From: Paludibacter sp.
GTDB lineage: Bacteria > Bacteroidota > Bacteroidia > Bacteroidales > Paludibacteraceae
Reading direction: 5' to 3'
DNA length: 64,000 nucleotides
NCBI GenBank assembly: GCA_031292575.1
Contig: JARLGX010000019.1
Location: forward strand, 1 to 64,000
The notes under the pieces were generated by a model. That model did not search any database. It saw nothing but the letters and a program-made list of their open reading frames with translations, and was not told the DNA's origin. Of the stretch, positions 17,697 to 27,581 are shown piece after piece (position 1 is the stretch's first letter; each line of letters starts with the position of its first letter). Both the position numbers and the translations under genes were made by a program.

Positions 17697-20570
17697 ATGA
17701 ATTCCTTTCTTTACCGTATAGCCCAAACATATTATTCCGAGTTCAAAGAACCTATCAGCGATTTTACGTTCGTATTTCCTAATCGCCGTGCAGGTCTTTT
17801 CTTTCAGCGATATGTTTCCGAAATTGCTGCCAAACCTATTTTCTCTCCCGAAATCATAACGATCAATGAATGTTTTGCTTCTGCATCTCAATGGCAAACT
17901 GCCGATCGGTTGAGTAATTTATTCCGTCTATATCGTATTTACAGCGAGCAAAGCGGTAGTGAAGAAACATTTGATTCATTCGTTTTTTGGGGAGAAATGT
18001 TGTTATCCGATTTTGAAGATGTTGATAAATACCGGGTTGATGCAAAGCAATTATTCACAAATATTACCGAACTCAAGCAAATAGACCAACTTTTCAATGT
18101 TTTTTCCGAAAAGCAGGTAGAAGCTATCCGACAATTCTGGAGCAATTTTGTACCGGTAACTGAAGGTAAAACTTCGGAAGACTTTGTTGCAACCTGGAAA
18201 ATTCTATTGCCCGTTTACGAACAATTCCGTGCTGAACTTATTGCCGAAAACACAGCCACAGAAGGCATGATTTGCCGCGATGTAGCCGATAGGTTACGAG
18301 CAAAAGAGGATATTCCTGAATTTAGTACCAAACAATTTGTCTTTGTTGGTTTCAATGCGCTAAATCCTTGCGAACGCACCTTAATGTCGGAACTACAAAA
18401 AAGGAATCAAGCTGATTTTTATTGGGATTATGAAGCAGTGGAACTTCGCGACAGCGATAATCAGGCTTCGCGCTTTTATGCAGATAACATTCACATTTTT
18501 CCATCAAAATATCCAATTGAAGTAAATATAGAATCGTTACAGGATAAAGAAATTGAACTTATTGCAGTTCCGTCGGCTGTGGGACAAGCAAAACAAGCGT
18601 ATGCTATTTTAAACAAACTTTTTCCACCCGAAGTTACTAATTTGAGTTGGATAAAAACCGCTGTGGTGCTGCCCGACGAAAGTTTGCTTGTGCCCCTACT
18701 CCATTCTTTACCGGCTCAAATTGAGAAAGTGAATGTTACAATGGGATTTCCGCTGAAATCTACACCTGTTTCAGGATTAATTGAACATATTTTTGAATTA
18801 CAGAAACGATTACGCATTTCGGGCGAACGGGTTTCCTTTTATCATCAAACTGTTTCAAACATTCTCAACCATCAGTATATTGCCTTGTTATGCAACGATG
18901 AAGCAAATCGGTTAACAAGTCAAATGGCAGAAAACAACTGGATTTACATTGATGCTGAAGAGTTGATAAAGAATGAATTACTTGCTGCAATTTTTACTCC
19001 TCAAACTAATACACAATCCTTTTTGCCTTATTTGCTGCATATTCTGCGAAGTTTGCAAAACGGTTGGCAGCAAGCTTCAAACGAAGAACATAACTACCAA
19101 CTGGAATGTGATTTTTTGTATCAGTATTATGTCACCATCAATCGTATGGCAGACATATTGAAAAACAAACCAGTGGAAGTTGATATGAGTATGGATACGT
19201 TGGTGCGTCTCACACGACAACTTACAGCCGGTATTACCATTCCGTTTGTAGGTGAACCACTCGACGGTTTACAAGTAATGGGCGTACTCGAAACACGTGG
19301 TCTCGACTTTGAAAATCTCATCATAACGTCTTTCAACGAAGGAATTTTCCCGACCAAAAGTAGCACAAACAGTTTTATACCTTACAATCTGCGCCGGGGT
19401 TTCGAGTTACCAACCACAGAACATCAAGATGCCATTACGGCGTATAATTTTTATCGCTTAATTCATAGAGCTAAACGTATTTTCTTTCTCTATGATTCAC
19501 GAACCGAAGGCATGCAAACTGGTGAAGTCAGTCGCTTCATGCATCAATTACATTATCATTACGGAGTTAAAATTCAGAAAAAAAATATATCGTTCGATAT
19601 TGGCTTTGATAATGCACAAGCCATTCAGGTTGAAAAGACTCCTACAGTAATGGAAAAGCTGCTCAAATTTACTTCAACAGCGGAATTTAGCCCATCACTT
19701 TCGGCTAGTTCAATTAATACTTATATTGATTGTCCGTTACAATTTTATTTGACCAAAGTAGAAGATGTGGAAGAAGCCGATGAAGTGCTCGAAACCGTTG
19801 AAGCCAATATGTTTGGTACGCTTTTTCATGCAGTAATGGAAAATCTGTATCTTCCATTTAAAGGTCACATTATTCAATCGGATGATTTCGATCAACTGAT
19901 TAAAAACCCATTGCAAATTGACAAAGAAGTTACGGTTGCTTTTGCCACAAAGTATTTCAAAAAGAAAAACAATGCAATTGTACCACTGGAAGGCAATAAT
20001 TTGCTGATTGCCAGTGTACTTCGTAAATATATTTTGCAGGTTTTGAAAATAGACAAGCAACATGCTCCTTTCCGCTATATCAGTTCCGAAGAACGATGTA
20101 AGATTGAATATCCAATACTAAATGGCAATTTCAACGTAAATATCAAAGGTTTTATTGATCGCATTGATGAGAAAGAAGGCCGTTTACGTATTCTGGATTA
20201 TAAAACAGGAACCGGAAAACTTGATTTTAAAAATCTGGAAGAAGTTTTTGAACACAACAAAGAGAACAGACCAAAATTTGTTCTTCAGACTTTTTTATAT
20301 TGTGTTCTTTATGAGGAAAATAACCACATTAAAAATACAATCCCGGGCATTTATTATATTCGGGACGTATTTAAGGATGAATTTAATACTGAACTAACAA
20401 ACAAAGAACTTAAAGAAAAAGTAACAGATTTTGCGATATATGAAAACGAATTCAAGAAACTTTTGACAACGTGTCTGGAAGAAATTTTCAATCCGGAAAT
20501 TCCGTTTAAGCAAACAGAAAATGTGAAGATTTGTCAGTACTGTCCTTATATTGGAGTTTGTAATCGGTAA
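17697..20570 (+). CDS. AddB-like PD-(D/E)XK nuclease family protein
   Basis: The 957-residue protein has an inactivated helicase-like N-terminus (FVFPNRRAGLFFQRYV replaces a Walker A), a helicase-like GLDFENLIITSFNEGIFP segment near residue 540, and a C-terminal RecB-type nuclease with FIDRIDEKEG and ILDYKTG (D and K near 834-836). One cysteine near 679 (CPLQFYL) and the terminal CQYCPYIGVC are placed like the 4Fe-4S ligands of AddB. It should process DNA ends with an AddA helicase, but no addA lies in the window. Confidence 0.88.
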   Translation: MNSFLYRIAQTYYSEFKEPISDFTFVFPNRRAGLFFQRYVSEIAAKPIFSPEIITINECFASASQWQTADRLSNLFRLYRIYSEQSGSEETFDSFVFWGEMLLSDFEDVDKYRVDAKQLFTNITELKQIDQLFNVFSEKQVEAIRQFWSNFVPVTEGKTSEDFVATWKILLPVYEQFRAELIAENTATEGMICRDVADRLRAKEDIPEFSTKQFVFVGFNALNPCERTLMSELQKRNQADFYWDYEAVELRDSDNQASRFYADNIHIFPSKYPIEVNIESLQDKEIELIAVPSAVGQAKQAYAILNKLFPPEVTNLSWIKTAVVLPDESLLVPLLHSLPAQIEKVNVTMGFPLKSTPVSGLIEHIFELQKRLRISGERVSFYHQTVSNILNHQYIALLCNDEANRLTSQMAENNWIYIDAEELIKNELLAAIFTPQTNTQSFLPYLLHILRSLQNGWQQASNEEHNYQLECDFLYQYYVTINRMADILKNKPVEVDMSMDTLVRLTRQLTAGITIPFVGEPLDGLQVMGVLETRGLDFENLIITSFNEGIFPTKSSTNSFIPYNLRRGFELPTTEHQDAITAYNFYRLIHRAKRIFFLYDSRTEGMQTGEVSRFMHQLHYHYGVKIQKKNISFDIGFDNAQAIQVEKTPTVMEKLLKFTSTAEFSPSLSASSINTYIDCPLQFYLTKVEDVEEADEVLETVEANMFGTLFHAVMENLYLPFKGHIIQSDDFDQLIKNPLQIDKEVTVAFATKYFKKKNNAIVPLEGNNLLIASVLRKYILQVLKIDKQHAPFRYISSEERCKIEYPILNGNFNVNIKGFIDRIDEKEGRLRILDYKTGTGKLDFKNLEEVFEHNKENRPKFVLQTFLYCVLYEENNHIKNTIPGIYYIRDVFKDEFNTELTNKELKEKVTDFAIYENEFKKLLTTCLEEIFNPEIPFKQTENVKICQYCPYIGVCNR

Positions 20571-20584
20571 ACAAATTTAGAATT

Positions 20585-21058
20585 ATGGAAATTGAACGAA
20601 AGTTTTTAGTAAAGGGAGAATATAAATCTCATGCTGAAAGGTCATTTAGAATTGTACAAGGTTATCTGTCTTCGGCTACCGGCAGAACTGTACGCATTCG
20701 TATAAAGGGCGACAAAGGATATATAACCATAAAAGGCAAAAGCAACGAATCTGGTTTGAGTAGGTACGAATGGGAAAAAGAAATACCGCTGAACGAAGCC
20801 GAAGAACTTTTACAACTATGTGAACCGGGTGCAATTGATAAAACCCGTTACGAAATTCCTGTTGGCAAACATACCTTTGAAGTAGATGAATTTTATGGTG
20901 AAAATAGTGGTTTAATACTTGCTGAAATTGAGTTGGAGAATGAAAACGAAAATTTTATAAAACCCGACTGGTTAGGAGAAGAAGTTACCGGAGACAGACG
21001 ATATTACAACTCCAGTTTGACAAAAAATCCGTATAAAAATTGGGGAAAAATGCAATAA
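20585..21058 (+). CDS. CYTH domain protein (inorganic triphosphatase-like)
   Basis: The 157-residue protein starts MEIERKFLV, the diagnostic EXEXK-type motif of CYTH/triphosphate tunnel enzymes, and continues with RIRIKGDKGYITIKGK and YEWEKEIP, giving alternating basic and acidic tunnel residues. Family members hydrolyse inorganic triphosphate or, less often, make cAMP. It starts 15 bp after the nuclease gene and is probably in the same transcript, without an obvious functional link. Confidence 0.9.
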   Translation: MEIERKFLVKGEYKSHAERSFRIVQGYLSSATGRTVRIRIKGDKGYITIKGKSNESGLSRYEWEKEIPLNEAEELLQLCEPGAIDKTRYEIPVGKHTFEVDEFYGENSGLILAEIELENENENFIKPDWLGEEVTGDRRYYNSSLTKNPYKNWGKMQ

Positions 21059-21113
21059 ATACGCTAAAAGAATATTATATTTGGCGTGAAATAAAAATTG
21101 AAATTTTAGTCTT

Positions 21114-21884
21114 ATGAAAAAGAATATCACATTATCGCTGCTTTTGTTTTGTATCTGCATGTTGGCTCAATCTCAGAATGATTCTTTTCAAAAAAAAGAG
21201 TTTATTTATAAAGGTGACACATTACGTTATCGTGTTTTATTTCCAAAAAACTACGATAAATCAAAAACTTACCCGTTGGTTCTTTTCCTGCATGGCTCCG
21301 GCGAAAAGGGAAATGACAATACTAAACAACTTGTATGGGGTGCTTCACTTTTTACAGATTCACTCAATCGACAGAATTATCCGGCAATAGTTCTTTTCCC
21401 TCAATGTCCGGTAAATCAAAGCTGGATGACAATTACAGAAAGATCTGATACTAAATTCAATTTACTTGACCCAAAAGAACCTGCAAAACCATTATTTTTA
21501 GCCAAAAAACTTGTAGATTTTGTTCAAAAAACGGAAGCAGTTAACAGAAAACGTATTTATGTACTGGGTCTGTCATTGGGAGGTATGGGTACATTTGATT
21601 TGATATGCAGGTATCCGAATCTTTTTGCCGCTGCCATTCCAATTTGTGGTGCAGTTAATGTTGATCGATTAAAAAAAGTCACCAAAATGCCTATTCGGAT
21701 TTACAATGGAGACAGTGATAACATAGTATCTCCTGAATATTCGCGTAATGCATTTATTGAATTGAAAGCGGACGGTTCTCAACAAGTTGAACACATCGAA
21801 TTTCCGGGTGTAGGGCACAACAGCTGGACTCCTGCATTTGCTGAGCCGGATTTTTTAAAATGGCTTTTTTCTCAAAAAAAATAA
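21114..21884 (+). CDS. Secreted alpha/beta-hydrolase (prolyl-oligopeptidase/esterase type)
   Basis: After a signal peptide (MKKNITLSLLLFCICMLAQSQ), the 256-residue protein shows an esterase core: PLVLFLHGSGEKG (oxyanion region), the nucleophile elbow GLSLGGMGT near residue 153, NGDSDNIVSPEYS with the acidic residue, and GVGHNSW with the catalytic His. It resembles the PHB-depolymerase/feruloyl-esterase-like phospholipases of Bacteroidetes. It probably acts in the periplasm on an ester substrate; specificity is unknown. Confidence 0.87.
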   Translation: MKKNITLSLLLFCICMLAQSQNDSFQKKEFIYKGDTLRYRVLFPKNYDKSKTYPLVLFLHGSGEKGNDNTKQLVWGASLFTDSLNRQNYPAIVLFPQCPVNQSWMTITERSDTKFNLLDPKEPAKPLFLAKKLVDFVQKTEAVNRKRIYVLGLSLGGMGTFDLICRYPNLFAAAIPICGAVNVDRLKKVTKMPIRIYNGDSDNIVSPEYSRNAFIELKADGSQQVEHIEFPGVGHNSWTPAFAEPDFLKWLFSQKK

Positions 21885-21992
21885 ATCTGATGTTTGTATT
21901 TTAAAGCATCGAATTAAGAAAAACAAGTGATTTTAGAAGCACAAAAAAACTAAAAAGCTACATTCAGAGTTATTCTTTGAACATTTTTTTGT

Positions 21993-22000
21993 TACATTTG
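21993..22000 (+). promoter_or_regulatory. -7 promoter element (TACATTTG) of the kor operon
   Basis: TACATTTG lies 25 bp before the first gene of the oxoacid:ferredoxin oxidoreductase operon. A TTTG at 21976-21979 is closer than the usual spacing. Confidence 0.55.
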
Positions 22001-22025
22001 TGCGTCAATTTTAAATCATTATATA

Positions 22026-22250
22026 ATGGCAAAAATAAAAGGAGCAGTTGTAGTCAATATAGAGCGCTGTAAAGGCTGTAATTTATGTGTAGTGGCTTGT
22101 CCGTCAAACGTATTAGCATTAAATAAAGAAGCAAATTCTAAAGGATACAATTATAGTATTATGGTCGATCCAGACTCATGTGTTGGTTGTGCTGCATGTG
22201 CTTATGTATGTCCCGATGCATGTATAACCGTATATAAAGTTAGAGTATAG
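22026..22250 (+). CDS. korD: 2-oxoacid:ferredoxin oxidoreductase, ferredoxin subunit
   Basis: The 74-residue protein carries two 4Fe-4S cluster motifs, CKGCNLCVVACP and CVGCAACAYVCP. It is the delta (ferredoxin-like) subunit that passes electrons from the thiamine enzyme to soluble ferredoxin. It is the first of four consecutive genes encoding a complete KOR/VOR-type enzyme. Confidence 0.92.
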   Translation: MAKIKGAVVVNIERCKGCNLCVVACPSNVLALNKEANSKGYNYSIMVDPDSCVGCAACAYVCPDACITVYKVRV

Positions 22251-22289
22251 GCTTTTAGAATATCTTTCAATTTAAACAGTATTAATAAA

Positions 22290-23393
22290 ATGAATGATTC
22301 AAAGAAACAGAATATAGAGGAAGTAAGACTGATGAAAGGAAACGAAGCTATTGCACATGCAGCAGTTCGTTGTGGTTGTGATGGTTATTTTGGCTATCCA
22401 ATTACACCACAGTCAGAAATCATGGAAACCCTTATGGAGCTTGAACCCTGGAATACAACCGGAATGGTGGTGTTACAAGCCGAAAGTGAAACTTCATCAA
22501 TCAACATGGTTTATGGTGGTGCAGGCTGTGGTAAAAGAACTATGACGAGTTCTTCAAGCCCTGGAGTAAGTTTGATGCAAGAGGGAATTTCCTATATAGC
22601 GTGTGCTGAATTACCATGCTTAATTGTAAATGTAATGCGTGGTGGACCCGGCTTAGGCACAATTCAACCAAGTCAGGCAGACTACTACCAATCGGTAAAA
22701 GGTGGTGGACACGGTGATTACAAATTAATTACTCTTGCACCAGCTTCTGTACAAGAAATGGCAGACCATACAGTTTTAGCTTTTGATTTAGCATTTAAAT
22801 ATTGTACTCCGGCGCTTATTTTAGCTGATGGTGTAATTGGACAGATGATGGAAAAAGTTGTGCTTCCACCTTTCCAACCACGTTTGACAGAAGAAGAAAT
22901 TCGTGAAAAATATCCATGGGCCACATTGGGAAAACCATCAAGCCGGAAACCCAACATTATAACTTCTTTATCACTCGAAGCCGAAGAAATGGAAACAATA
23001 AATCTTCGTTTGCAACGCAAATACCGGGAAATTGAGAAAAATGAAGTTTTGTTTGAAGAATTCTCTTGCGAAGATGCTGAATACCTTGTAGTTGCATTTG
23101 GAACTACTGCCCGTGTATGTCAAAAAGCCGTTGAAATGGCACGCGCTGAAGGGATTAAAGCAGGATTGTTACGTCCAATAACTCTTTTCCCATTCCCTAC
23201 CATTGCAATTAGTAATTATGCCGACAAAGTAAAAGGTATGCTTACCGTTGAAATGAGTGCAGGTCAAATGATTGATGATGTGAAGCTTGTCGTCAACGGT
23301 CGTGTTCCTGTTCAATTCTACGGCAGGATGGGCGGAATAGTTCCTTCACCTGATGAGGTTCTAAAAGCATTGAAAGAAAAAGTTGTAAAATAA
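22290..23393 (+). CDS. korA: 2-oxoacid:ferredoxin oxidoreductase alpha subunit (KorA/VorB type)
   Basis: At 367 residues it matches the alpha subunit: LMKGNEAIAHAAVRCGCDGYFGYPITPQSEI at the start, QAESETSSINMVYGGAGCGKRTMTSSSSPG, a central LADGVIGQMMEKV and the C-terminal transketolase-like part (LRPITLFPFP). It belongs to the 2-oxoglutarate or branched-chain (VOR) branch; the two cannot be separated here. It acts with the beta, gamma and delta subunits to form acyl-CoA, CO2 and reduced ferredoxin. Confidence 0.93.
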   Translation: MNDSKKQNIEEVRLMKGNEAIAHAAVRCGCDGYFGYPITPQSEIMETLMELEPWNTTGMVVLQAESETSSINMVYGGAGCGKRTMTSSSSPGVSLMQEGISYIACAELPCLIVNVMRGGPGLGTIQPSQADYYQSVKGGGHGDYKLITLAPASVQEMADHTVLAFDLAFKYCTPALILADGVIGQMMEKVVLPPFQPRLTEEEIREKYPWATLGKPSSRKPNIITSLSLEAEEMETINLRLQRKYREIEKNEVLFEEFSCEDAEYLVVAFGTTARVCQKAVEMARAEGIKAGLLRPITLFPFPTIAISNYADKVKGMLTVEMSAGQMIDDVKLVVNGRVPVQFYGRMGGIVPSPDEVLKALKEKVVK

Positions 23394-23436
23394 TTCATAA
23401 TAGAAGATTCATAGTTTAAATCGATGAATTGTGAAT
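23392..23436. repeat. ATTCAT/ATGAAT phased words between korA and korB
   Basis: AATTCAT and GATTCAT on the left are mirrored by GATGAATT and GTGAAT on the right. The short gap lies inside an operon and looks like the other intergenic word repeats of this window. Confidence 0.45.
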
Positions 23437-23482
23437 AAAAAATTATAAATTGTGTATTCTTAATTTTGTATTAAAAAATATT

Positions 23483-24244
23483 ATGACAACAAACGAAATA
23501 ATAAGCCCCGAAAACTTAGTTTATACCAAAACAAAAGTATTAAATGACACTCCTATGCATTATTGTCCGGGGTGTAGTCATGGTGTGGTGCATAAACTTA
23601 TTGCAGAAATCATTGAAGAAATGGATTTTCAGGACAAAACTATTGGTATTGCTCCTGTTGGATGTGCAGTGTTTGCTTATAAATACCTTGATATAGACTG
23701 GCAACAGGCCGCTCATGGTCGTGCACCGGCATTGGCAACAGCTGTAAAGCGATTACTTCCCGATCGTCTTGTATTTACTTATCAGGGGGATGGGGATTTA
23801 GCCGCAATAGGTACTGCCGAAACAATTCATGCAGCCAATCGGGGTGAAAATATTGCCATTATTTTCATAAACAATGGCATATATGGAATGACTGGTGGGC
23901 AAATGGCACCAACCACATTGTTAGGGATGAAATCATCTACTTCGCCAAATGGCCGTACAGCTCCATTAAATGGAAATCCACTTGATATAACAAAATTGCT
24001 GGCTCAATTAGAAGGAACTTGTTATGTTACACGTCAAAGCGTTCATAACGTAGCTTCTGTTCGTAAAACAAAAAAAGCTATCAGAAAAGCCTTTGAAAAT
24101 TCGATGGAAGGTAAAGGAACCTCAGTTGTAGAAGTTGTTTCAACCTGTAACTCAGGTTGGAAATTATCGCCGGCAGCATCAAATGATTGGATGGTTGAAA
24201 ATATGTTTCCAGCCTATCCTATTTGCGATTTAAAAGATCTTTAA
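23483..24244 (+). CDS. korB: 2-oxoacid:ferredoxin oxidoreductase beta subunit (TPP-binding)
   Basis: The ATG at 23483 gives 253 residues; the longer frame begins with a TTG. CPGCSHG near the start is a conserved cluster/cofactor motif, and GDGDLAAIGTAETIHAANRG followed by FINNGIYGMTGGQ is the thiamine diphosphate/Mg site. This subunit decarboxylates the 2-oxoacid. Confidence 0.94.
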   Translation: MTTNEIISPENLVYTKTKVLNDTPMHYCPGCSHGVVHKLIAEIIEEMDFQDKTIGIAPVGCAVFAYKYLDIDWQQAAHGRAPALATAVKRLLPDRLVFTYQGDGDLAAIGTAETIHAANRGENIAIIFINNGIYGMTGGQMAPTTLLGMKSSTSPNGRTAPLNGNPLDITKLLAQLEGTCYVTRQSVHNVASVRKTKKAIRKAFENSMEGKGTSVVEVVSTCNSGWKLSPAASNDWMVENMFPAYPICDLKDL

Positions 24245-24262
24245 TAATTTACAATTTAGAGC

Positions 24263-24808
24263 ATGAAAGAAGAAATAATAATAGCCGGATTCGGTGGTCA
24301 GGGAGTACTTTCGATGGGTAAAATCTTAGCATACTCAGGATTAATGCAGGGACAAGAAGTAAGTTGGATGCCATCTTATGGACCTGAACAACGTGGTGGA
24401 ACTGCCAATGTAACCGTTATTTTAAGTGACGAACGTATTAGTTCTCCTGTTCTTAATTCGTATGACACTGCCATAGTTTTGAATCAGCCTTCGTTGGAAC
24501 GTTTTGAAAGTAAAGTAAAGCCAGGCGGAACACTGATTTTTGATAGTAATGGATTTCATAAATTTCCGACACGCACTGATATAAATATCTATCGGATAGA
24601 TGCAACTGAATATGCTTATGCAAATGATTCTACAAAGACAATGAACATGATTATCCTCGGTGGACTACTTAAAGTTCGACCAATTGTGAAGGTTGCCAAT
24701 GTGCTTAAAGGATTGAAAAAATCTCTTCCTGATCGTCATCATCATTTAATTCCAATGAATGAAAAAGCGATCGAAGTAGGTATGGAGTTAATTCAAAAAG
24801 TGAACTAA
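24263..24808 (+). CDS. korC: 2-oxoacid:ferredoxin oxidoreductase gamma subunit
   Basis: The 181-residue protein starts MKEEIIIAGFGGQGVLSMGKILAYSGLMQGQEVSWMPSYGPEQRGG shape-wise as the gamma subunit, with the GFGGQG loop and PSYGPEQRGGTA motif. It completes the korDABC set. The gene ends just before a strong terminator shared with the convergent prmA. Confidence 0.94.
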   Translation: MKEEIIIAGFGGQGVLSMGKILAYSGLMQGQEVSWMPSYGPEQRGGTANVTVILSDERISSPVLNSYDTAIVLNQPSLERFESKVKPGGTLIFDSNGFHKFPTRTDINIYRIDATEYAYANDSTKTMNMIILGGLLKVRPIVKVANVLKGLKKSLPDRHHHLIPMNEKAIEVGMELIQKVN

Positions 24809-24830
24809 TAAAATGTTCTTATACAAATAA

Positions 24831-24868
24831 AAAAAACGCTGTGATTGTTAATTTCGCAGCGTTTTTTT
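24831..24868. terminator. Bidirectional terminator between korC and prmA
   Basis: AACGCTG pairs with CAGCGTT (24857-24863), with A-run on the left and T-run on the right, so it can work in both directions for the convergent genes. Confidence 0.85.
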
Positions 24869-24890
24869 GTGAATAATATTTTATGATTTT

Positions 24891-25730
24891 TCAATTCTTT
24901 ACTGTTTTCACAACCACCCAATTGTTTTTTTCGTTATAGTCTATCATTTTCAATCCATTACGATTGGCTTCAGCTTCTATTAAAGGAATATCTTCTTTAT
25001 AAAAACCACTCATATATAATTCGCCACCACTTGATAGACAGGCTGCATAATTTTCCATATCAGACAATAAAATATTTCGGTTGATATTAGCCAGTATAAT
25101 ATCAAAATGTAATCCGGCAAGTAGCTCAGCTCCACCCAGTAGAACTTTGACGTCTGAAATTTTATTTATTGCAATGTTTTCCAGCGAATTTTCGGTACAC
25201 CAGGTATCAATATCAATGGCTAAAATATCCTTAGCACCACGCATTGCAGCCAAAATGGCTAAAACAGCTGTTCCACAACCCATATCGAGCAATGTTTTAC
25301 CCTGTAATTCCATTTGTAAAATCCTTCCAATAACCAAACTCGTAGTTTCGTGATGTCCTGTTCCGAAAGCCATTTTAGGATCTATTACAATATCATACGT
25401 TGCTTTTGGCACATTTTTATGAAAAGAACTATGAATTACACAATCATTTCCTATAACAATTGGTTCAAAATAGTGTTTTTCCCACTCTTCATTCCAGTTT
25501 TTCGACTCAATTTTTGTAACTTTGTAGTCTATAATCGCTTCAATTGGAAAATTATCCAATAAATTTTTTATTTTTAACTCATCAAAAGACGTTTCGATAA
25601 TATATGCATCCAAACCCACTTCGGTTGGTACAAAGCTGTCGAATCCAATTTCGCCTAATTCTTCGGCTAAAAGATCAGAAATATATTCTTCGTAAGGCTC
25701 TATGAAAAAATTAACCTCAAAATAATCCAT
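24891..25730 (-). CDS. prmA: Ribosomal protein L11 methyltransferase
   Basis: From the ATG at 25730 the protein has 279 residues. It starts MDYFEVNFFIEPYEEYISDLLAEELGEIGFDSF, the L11-binding domain, then AFGTGHHETT and the SAM-binding LLDMGCGTAVLAILAAMRGA, with ILANINRNIL as motif IV. PrmA trimethylates L11 of the 50S subunit. The frame extends 21 codons upstream with a hydrophobic tail that is probably not translated. Confidence 0.94.
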   Translation of the reverse strand: MDYFEVNFFIEPYEEYISDLLAEELGEIGFDSFVPTEVGLDAYIIETSFDELKIKNLLDNFPIEAIIDYKVTKIESKNWNEEWEKHYFEPIVIGNDCVIHSSFHKNVPKATYDIVIDPKMAFGTGHHETTSLVIGRILQMELQGKTLLDMGCGTAVLAILAAMRGAKDILAIDIDTWCTENSLENIAINKISDVKVLLGGAELLAGLHFDIILANINRNILLSDMENYAACLSSGGELYMSGFYKEDIPLIEAEANRNGLKMIDYNEKNNWVVVKTVKN

Positions 25731-25997
25731 ATAAATAAATAAATAAAAGTTAAAAGTTATAATCCGGATACAATTATCAAAAAAATAATGCATTCAATTA
25801 AACATTCTGGTTTATTTTCTGTCTAATAAATAAAAATAGTTTACAAAAGTACAATATCTTTATCAATAAATCATCTCAAATTTTGATTTGAATTTTTAGT
25901 AATACAAAGTATAACAAGAAGCCTTCAAATGGCACGATTATTGTTATAAAATAACAACAAACAGTCTGAATAAGACTAAAATATAGGAGATATTATC

Positions 25998-27521
25998 ATG
26001 AAACGATCCACATTTTTTATTTTTATGTTGACTTTACTTTTTCCGCTTGCAGGAATTAGTCAAAACCAGTCGACTATTGTAGATGACATTTACTATAAAC
26101 CCGGCAAAGACAAAACTTTGCAAACCGAGAATACAAATCAAACTACACAAAATCAGAATTTTAATAACAATTCGAGTCCAAATTACAAAAACGGGGCAAA
26201 GGAAATTATTTATACTGAACGTAAAACTACAAATCCAACTATTGTACATGATACCGTATATGTTGTAGGAATGGCCAGTGATGTACATAGGAATGGAATT
26301 AAACGAGCAAGTAATTTGGCTAGTTATGATAGTAAAACTGGATCGATGGTTATTCACGACACCATTTATGTTGCTGATAATAATCAAGATAACGTGGCAA
26401 ATCAACCAAATGACAGCACAGAAAATAATCAAGAACAAGGTTATTATTTGAATGGATTTAATGGTAATGAATCCGATATGGAATATGCTGAAAGGATTAG
26501 ACGTTTTCATAATCCTAAATATGAAATTTTTATTGGAGATCCAAGATACAACGATATTTACTTCCTCAATAATAGCGACTGGAATGTATATGTAGATGGT
26601 TCGTACGCATACGTAACTCCAACCTGGACAAATCCTTATTGGTGGAATTATAATATCGACCCTTACTTTGGAGGATTTGGCTGGGGAGGATATGGATATG
26701 GTTGGAACAGTCCTTGGGGATTTAATAATTTTTATGGTGGATATGGTTTAGGAGATTATTACGGCTATGGTTATGGATACCCATATTATGGTTATGGCGG
26801 TTATTATGGATATGGTTATGGATACCCATATTATGGCTATGGTGGCTATGGTGGCTATGGTGGATTCAATCGAAATAAAAACTACGATGAAGGAAATAGA
26901 CGTGAAATACCAAATTACAATGGAAGCAATAGATTAGGCGGCACAAGAAATTCAGCATCATCAACAATAGGTGGAGGAACTTATTCAGCATCCAATCAAT
27001 TTACAACGGTGACGGGTTCACGTAATAGTTCTTTAGCAAGTAACACGTCTTTAAGTACAAGAACAACTGTTACTTCTAATTCAAGAATAACTACAAATTC
27101 GGTAAATGGAATTGGGATAGTGAGAGCCAACGGACTCAGATTTAACAATCAAAGTTCGGGTACAAGTTCTATCGCAAGATCAAACACATATAATATAAAT
27201 ACACGACCACGTACTTACACAACCTCAATTTCGAATGTACCTACAGGAAATACAACCGGCAGACAAAGTATTAATTACAACAGTACATCACGCAGCAATT
27301 ATTCTACGGGAATAACTTCACGCTCATCAAGCAATTCAATTATAAATTCTTCCAATAACAATTATCGTAGTAACAGTCCCTCTTATTCAAGAGAAAGCAC
27401 AAACTACAGTAGTGGAAACTCTGGGAGTTCATATTCTGGAGGTGGCAGAAGTTCTGGTGGCAGCAGCAGCGGAGGTGGTGGAGGCCGCAGTTCTGGTGGT
27501 GGTGGAGGTGGTAGACGCTAA
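25998..27521 (+). CDS. Secreted Gly/Tyr-rich low-complexity protein
   Basis: A signal peptide (MKRSTFFIFMLTLLFPLAGISQ) leads a 507-residue protein. A folded-looking segment (about 155-215: FHNPKYEIFIGDPRYNDIYFLN, DWNVYVDGSYAYVTPTW) is followed by a Trp/Tyr/Gly-rich stretch with two 15-residue GYGYPYYGYGG repeats (45-bp DNA repeat at about 26770-26850), a Ser/Asn/Thr-rich region and a polar SGGGG-RSSGGGG tail. An AGGAGA precedes the start, rare in this window. I do not recognise a function; a surface or envelope role is likely. Confidence 0.75.
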   Translation: MKRSTFFIFMLTLLFPLAGISQNQSTIVDDIYYKPGKDKTLQTENTNQTTQNQNFNNNSSPNYKNGAKEIIYTERKTTNPTIVHDTVYVVGMASDVHRNGIKRASNLASYDSKTGSMVIHDTIYVADNNQDNVANQPNDSTENNQEQGYYLNGFNGNESDMEYAERIRRFHNPKYEIFIGDPRYNDIYFLNNSDWNVYVDGSYAYVTPTWTNPYWWNYNIDPYFGGFGWGGYGYGWNSPWGFNNFYGGYGLGDYYGYGYGYPYYGYGGYYGYGYGYPYYGYGGYGGYGGFNRNKNYDEGNRREIPNYNGSNRLGGTRNSASSTIGGGTYSASNQFTTVTGSRNSSLASNTSLSTRTTVTSNSRITTNSVNGIGIVRANGLRFNNQSSGTSSIARSNTYNINTRPRTYTTSISNVPTGNTTGRQSINYNSTSRSNYSTGITSRSSSNSIINSSNNNYRSNSPSYSRESTNYSSGNSGSSYSGGGRSSGGSSSGGGGGRSSGGGGGGRR

Positions 27522-27581
27522 TACTTAGAATTATTGATACAAGATAAATCCTGACGTTTTAGAAAACTAAATAAATACAAT

